Part shown: in pieces, positions 7,401-9,643 of the stretch
Numbering within the stretch: position 1 is the first letter of the stretch
Layout of the letters: each line of letters starts with the position of its first letter
Assembly (NCBI GenBank): GCA_020632665.1
Contig: JACKFC010000063.1
Location: forward strand, 1 to 9,643
From: Deltaproteobacteria bacterium
Lineage (GTDB): Bacteria; Myxococcota_A; UBA9042
DNA length: 9,643 nt
Reading direction: 5' to 3'
Translations under genes and position numbers: made by a program
The notes under the pieces: generated by a model
Told to the model about the DNA's origin: nothing
Seen by the model: the letters and a program-made list of their open reading frames with translations, nothing else
Databases searched by the model: none

Positions 7401-7927
7401 GGCGCGTCCTCACCTGCGCCGCCGGTCTGCGCCAACGCCTGCTCTCGCGCCGACTTGGCCCGCAGCAGGGCGGCGCGGGCCTCGGCGTTGCGGGCTTTGG
7501 CCTGCTGCCGTGTCTTCGGCGCGAGGGCGACGACGTGGAAGCCGAGCAGGCCGACCACGATGGCCTCCAGCCCGACGGCCAGGAGCAGCCAGGGACGGTC
7601 GATGCCGACGCCGAGCATGCCGCTCGCGTCGGTGGTCGGCGCGATTCGGTCGGCCAGCAACGCGCCCCAGGCGGCGACCACCGCGATCGAGAACAGGCCC
7701 GAAACGACGCGGCGCACCAAGGTCGCGCGCGCGCCGAGTCGGCCGTAGTTGGTCAAGACCACGGCGGTCAGCAGGCCCATGAGGCCGTAGAGGATCCAAT
7801 CGGGTTCGCCCTCGCCGGCCATGACGGCAGCAGCGACACCGCCGGCGAGGAGGTGCACCAGCACCGCGGCCGTGACGACCAGGGAGTCGACGCGCAGCAC
7901 GCGCCGCAGGCTCTCCTTGGCGTCCAT
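7397..7927 (-). CDS. Unrecognised four-helix membrane protein, coupled to mreC
   Basis: I do not recognise this 176-residue protein. It has four predicted membrane helices at about 16-37, 44-61, 74-93 and 112-136. An Arg-rich loop (62-73) lies between helices 2 and 3, and a charged, Ala-rich, probably helical C-terminal tail spans about 137-166. Both termini would then be cytoplasmic under the positive-inside rule. No catalytic motif or metal site is visible. The ATG at 7925-7927 lies 21 bp after the ferredoxin stop and has no good Shine-Dalgarno sequence. The stop overlaps the mreC GTG by four bases, the same coupling as elsewhere in the run, so its product is probably made together with MreC. 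It may be an accessory protein of the elongation complex, but that is position-based inference only. Base composition matches its neighbours and gives no sign of transfer. Confidence 0.8.
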   Translation of the reverse strand: MDAKESLRRVLRVDSLVVTAAVLVHLLAGGVAAAVMAGEGEPDWILYGLMGLLTAVVLTNYGRLGARATLVRRVVSGLFSIAVVAAWGALLADRIAPTTDASGMLGVGIDRPWLLLAVGLEAIVVGLLGFHVVALAPKTRQQAKARNAEARAALLRAKSAREQALAQTGGAGEDAP

Positions 7928-7948
7928 CGTGGTGCGGAGTCGCGGCCC

Positions 7949-8299
7949 TTAGGGCTCGTAGTCGTATTTGGCGAAGTTCCCGGCGATCTGATCCTCGGTC
8001 GGTGCGGCGCCCTTCTGGATCGTCGCGACCTCGAAGTCGCCGGCGTTCTCCGCCATCTTGTAGTTCAGCTCGGTATCGGGGCCGAAGAGGCCCGGGACCT
8101 CGTCCTCTTCGAAGATTGCGCGCCACGGGCAGGCCGGCTCGCAGTTGGTGCAGTCGATGCACTCGTCGGGGTTGATGTAGAGCTGGTTGGGCCAGCTCTT
8201 GTCGTCGCCCTTGTACTCGTAGATGCACTCGACCGGGCAGACGTCGGCGCAGGCGGTGTCTTTGCAGTCGACGCAGAGGCGGGTGATGATGTAGGCCAT
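7949..8299 (-). CDS. fdxA: FdxA-type 7Fe ferredoxin ([3Fe-4S][4Fe-4S])
   Basis: This is a small soluble electron carrier of 116 residues, slightly longer than Azotobacter ferredoxin I. Cysteines at 9, 12, 17, 21, 25, 47, 50, 53 and 57 reproduce the FdI pattern shifted by one for the initiator Met, with about seven extra residues between the two halves (29-36). By analogy C9, C17 and C57 would hold the [3Fe-4S] cluster, and C21, C47, C50 and C53 the [4Fe-4S] cluster. AIFEEDEVP (61-69) matches the segment after the second motif in FdxA proteins. The C-terminal 45 residues are acidic, as in the family. The ATG at 8297-8299 has an AAGGAG site at nine bases (8309-8314). It sits between the dehydrogenase pair and the mre block; its redox partner is unknown. 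Confidence 0.93.
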   Translation of the reverse strand: MAYIITRLCVDCKDTACADVCPVECIYEYKGDDKSWPNQLYINPDECIDCTNCEPACPWRAIFEEDEVPGLFGPDTELNYKMAENAGDFEVATIQKGAAPTEDQIAGNFAKYDYEP

Positions 8300-8308
8300 A
8301 TCGGCGAA

Positions 8309-8314
8309 CTCCTT
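8309..8314 (-). promoter_or_regulatory. Shine-Dalgarno sequence of the ferredoxin gene
   Basis: AAGGAG on the minus strand lies nine bases before the ATG at 8297-8299. It falls in the 48-bp gap after the dehydrogenase stop, the longest intergenic gap in the window. I see no convincing promoter or hairpin terminator in that gap. The ferredoxin is therefore either co-transcribed with the dehydrogenases or has a promoter inside the upstream gene. Confidence 0.6.
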
Positions 8315-8347
8315 GCGATGATGGGGGCCTGTTGCCAGACGTTTCGG

Positions 8348-9376
8348 CTAGGCGGCAGGCAGCGCCGCGATGATGGCCGCCGCCATCTCGCTTGTCGAGG
8401 CCCGTCCGCCGTGATCGGGCGTGACGGTGGTGGAATCGGCCAGCACCTGACAGACGGCGGCCGTGATCCGCGTCGCCACGGCGCGCTCGCCGAGGTGACG
8501 CAGCAGGTCGAGCGCCGGCATCAACAGCGTCAGCGGCGTCGCAGCGGGCTTGCCGTCGTCGCCGGTGACCAGGCCGACGTGGTGGGTCGCCTCGAAGACG
8601 TGCACGCCGGGGCCGGTGTTGTGGCTGGTCACCAGCGAGGGCGCGCCGACCAGACCGGCGCCGACGTCGGCCAAGATATCGCCGAAGAGGTTGCCGGCGA
8701 CCAGGACGTCGAAGCGCTCGGGCCGGGCGACCAGCTGCATCGCGGCGTTGTCGGCGATGATGTCGTCGTAGGCGATATCGGGGAATTCGGCGGCCATCGC
8801 GCGGCCGACCGCGCGGAACATGCCGTCGCTCCGCTTCATGATATTCGCCTTGTGGACCAGGGTCAGCTTGCGCCGGCCGAGGCGGCGGCAGAGCTCGAAG
8901 GCGTGGCGGATGACCTGCTCGCTCTTGGCGCGGGTCACGACCTTGATCGTCTGCACCACACCCGGGATGATCTCGTGCTCGATGCCGGCGTGGATATCCT
9001 CGGTCAGCTCGCGCACCAGCAGCACGTCGACGTCGCGGTAGCGGCTCTCGATCCCGGGCAGGCTGCGCAGCGCGCGGACGCCGGCGAAGATGCCGAGCTT
9101 CTTGCGCAGCTGCACGTTGGGCGACTCGTAGCTGCCGCCGACCGGGGTCCGCAGCAGGGTCTTCAGCGCGAGGCCGCAATCGCGGATCGCCTGCACGACC
9201 TCGGCCGGCATCGGCTCGCCGCTCAACTCGACGGAGCGGACGCCCGCGGCCATCCGCTGCCATTCGATCTCGACGCCGGCGGCGCGGATGATGGCGCAGA
9301 CGGCGTCGGCGAGGGCTTCACTGACCGGGCCGGCCTCGAGCAGGACGACGCGGGGCGGCTGGACTGGGGTCTTCAT
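8348..9376 (-). CDS. Isocitrate/isopropylmalate dehydrogenase-family protein with degenerate catalytic motifs (probable regulatory subunit)
   Basis: This 342-residue protein has the length and fold blocks of the family: SPNVQLRKKLGIFAGVRALR (85-104), TLVHKANIMKRSDG (172-185), IIADNAAMQLV (206-216) and GNLFGDILADVGAGL (228-242). The substrate arginines (R91, R101, R122), K176 and the metal aspartates (D209, D233, D237) are kept. Three hallmarks are altered. The N-terminal GDGIGPE motif is replaced by EAGPVSEA. RENTEx2Y reads RELTEDIH, putting H129 where the catalytic Tyr belongs. The HGSAPDIAGK NAD-binding loop is replaced by HHVGLVTGDD (265-274). The C-terminal TPDHGGRASTSE resembles the TPDIGGxGTTSE of eukaryotic IDH3 gamma. 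The ATG at 9374-9376 overlaps the upstream catalytic-type paralogue's TGA and has AGGAGG five bases before it. I infer a non-catalytic or modified partner subunit; an active enzyme of altered specificity remains possible. Confidence 0.85.
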   Translation of the reverse strand: MKTPVQPPRVVLLEAGPVSEALADAVCAIIRAAGVEIEWQRMAAGVRSVELSGEPMPAEVVQAIRDCGLALKTLLRTPVGGSYESPNVQLRKKLGIFAGVRALRSLPGIESRYRDVDVLLVRELTEDIHAGIEHEIIPGVVQTIKVVTRAKSEQVIRHAFELCRRLGRRKLTLVHKANIMKRSDGMFRAVGRAMAAEFPDIAYDDIIADNAAMQLVARPERFDVLVAGNLFGDILADVGAGLVGAPSLVTSHNTGPGVHVFEATHHVGLVTGDDGKPAATPLTLLMPALDLLRHLGERAVATRITAAVCQVLADSTTVTPDHGGRASTSEMAAAIIAALPAA

Positions 9377-9643
9377 GCGTCCTCCTGCACAGCGGCGCAG
9401 ATGGCGTCGGTGAATTCGGCGGTATTGGCCTTGCCACCCAGGTCTCCGGTTCGGATCCGGCCCTCGGCCAGGACGCGGAACAGGCCGCGCTCGAGGCGGT
9501 CGGCCGCGCGGCGCTCGCCGATGTGGCGCAGCAAGAGCACGCCGGACTGGATCAGCGCGGTCGGGTTGGCGATGCCCTTGCCGGCGATATCGGGCGCCGA
9601 GCCGTGCACGGCCTCGAAGACGGCGTAGCGGTCGCCGATATTG
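9373..9643 (-). CDS. NAD(P)-dependent isocitrate/isopropylmalate dehydrogenase family, C-terminal part, cut by window edge
   Basis: The frame is open to the right edge, giving the last 89 or so residues: NIGDRYAVFEAVHGSAPDIA and onward to QEDA. FEAVHGSAPDIAGKGIANPTA is the canonical nucleotide-binding loop of isocitrate and 3-isopropylmalate dehydrogenases. It is followed by the usual helical C-terminus with RTGDLGGKANTAEFTDAI, as in NAD-dependent isocitrate dehydrogenases. The metal-binding and substrate-binding parts lie outside the window, so isocitrate, isopropylmalate, homoisocitrate and tartrate cannot be told apart from this piece alone. NAD-dependent isocitrate dehydrogenase is favoured because the downstream paralogue is IDH3-like. 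The GTG at 9607-9609 is an internal Val codon, not a start. The stop overlaps the next gene as ATGA, implying coupled translation and probably a heteromeric enzyme. Confidence 0.9.
   Translation of the reverse strand, partial: NIGDRYAVFEAVHGSAPDIAGKGIANPTALIQSGVLLLRHIGERRAADRLERGLFRVLAEGRIRTGDLGGKANTAEFTDAICAAVQEDA

Noticed and set aside
8300..8347. Promoter or terminator in the longest intergenic gap
   Set aside because: No stem with a T run and no clear -35/-10 pair could be made out; only the ferredoxin ribosome site is supported.
9607..9609. GTG as the start of a short 78-residue gene
   Set aside because: The upstream codons continue the conserved dehydrogenase block (NIG...FEAVHGSAPDIA), so this GTG is an internal valine of a gene cut by the window edge.
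7388..9628. 746-codon plus-strand open frame opposite the dehydrogenases, ferredoxin and membrane protein
   Set aside because: It spans four well-supported minus-strand genes and reads as biased antisense sequence, as is usual in GC-rich DNA with strong wobble preference.

Overview
The window is about 9.6 kb of very GC-rich bacterial DNA. Every gene I can support lies on the minus strand, so transcription runs from the right edge to the left. Spacing is extremely tight: four stop/start overlaps of four bases (ATGA, GTGA, CTGA, GTGA), and no gap above about 50 bp. The whole window could therefore be one transcription unit or a few closely packed ones. Gene content suggests a Gram-negative rod, perhaps a deltaproteobacterial-type lineage such as Myxococcota. 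This placement is an inference from the mreC-mreD-PBP2-rodA order, the TMTC-like protein with a TPR tail and the base composition; there is no rRNA marker.

In order of transcription: (1) the C-terminal end of a canonical NAD(P)-dependent isocitrate/isopropylmalate dehydrogenase-family subunit (9373-9643), overlapping by ATGA (2) a second, complete paralogue (8348-9376). The paralogue keeps the substrate arginines and metal aspartates but has lost several nucleotide-binding and catalytic motifs, as eukaryotic regulatory IDH3 subunits have partly done. (3) A 7Fe FdxA-type ferredoxin (7949-8299). (4) An unrecognised four-helix membrane protein (7397-7927), overlapping mreC. (5) The cell-elongation block mreC, mreD, a class B PBP2 transpeptidase and the SEDS glycosyltransferase rodA (2665-7400). 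(6) A polytopic TMTC-like glycosyltransferase-type protein with a C-terminal TPR region (778-2661). (7) The N-terminal two thirds or so of an HD-superfamily phosphohydrolase of the COG1078 type (1-748), cut by the window edge.

The genes of the central block should work together. MreC and MreD are scaffold membrane proteins of the rod complex, RodA polymerises glycan strands from lipid II, and PBP2 crosslinks them. mreB, usually next to mreC, is not in this window.

The most unusual finding is in PBP2. A block of about 90 residues is inserted cleanly into its N-terminal pedestal domain. It holds three tandem copies of a motif, C-P-x-D followed 16-18 residues after the first Cys by C-x2-C-x-R-x-[F/Y]. 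The nine regularly spaced cysteines look like a triplicated zinc-ribbon-like module, sited where the protein should be in the periplasm. The same gene appears to start at a CTG codon behind a strong Shine-Dalgarno sequence. Second in interest is the tandem catalytic plus degenerate dehydrogenase pair, which suggests a heteromeric enzyme. No tRNA, rRNA, CRISPR array, insertion sequence or convincing terminator was seen, and no stretch above 300 bases lacks a gene.
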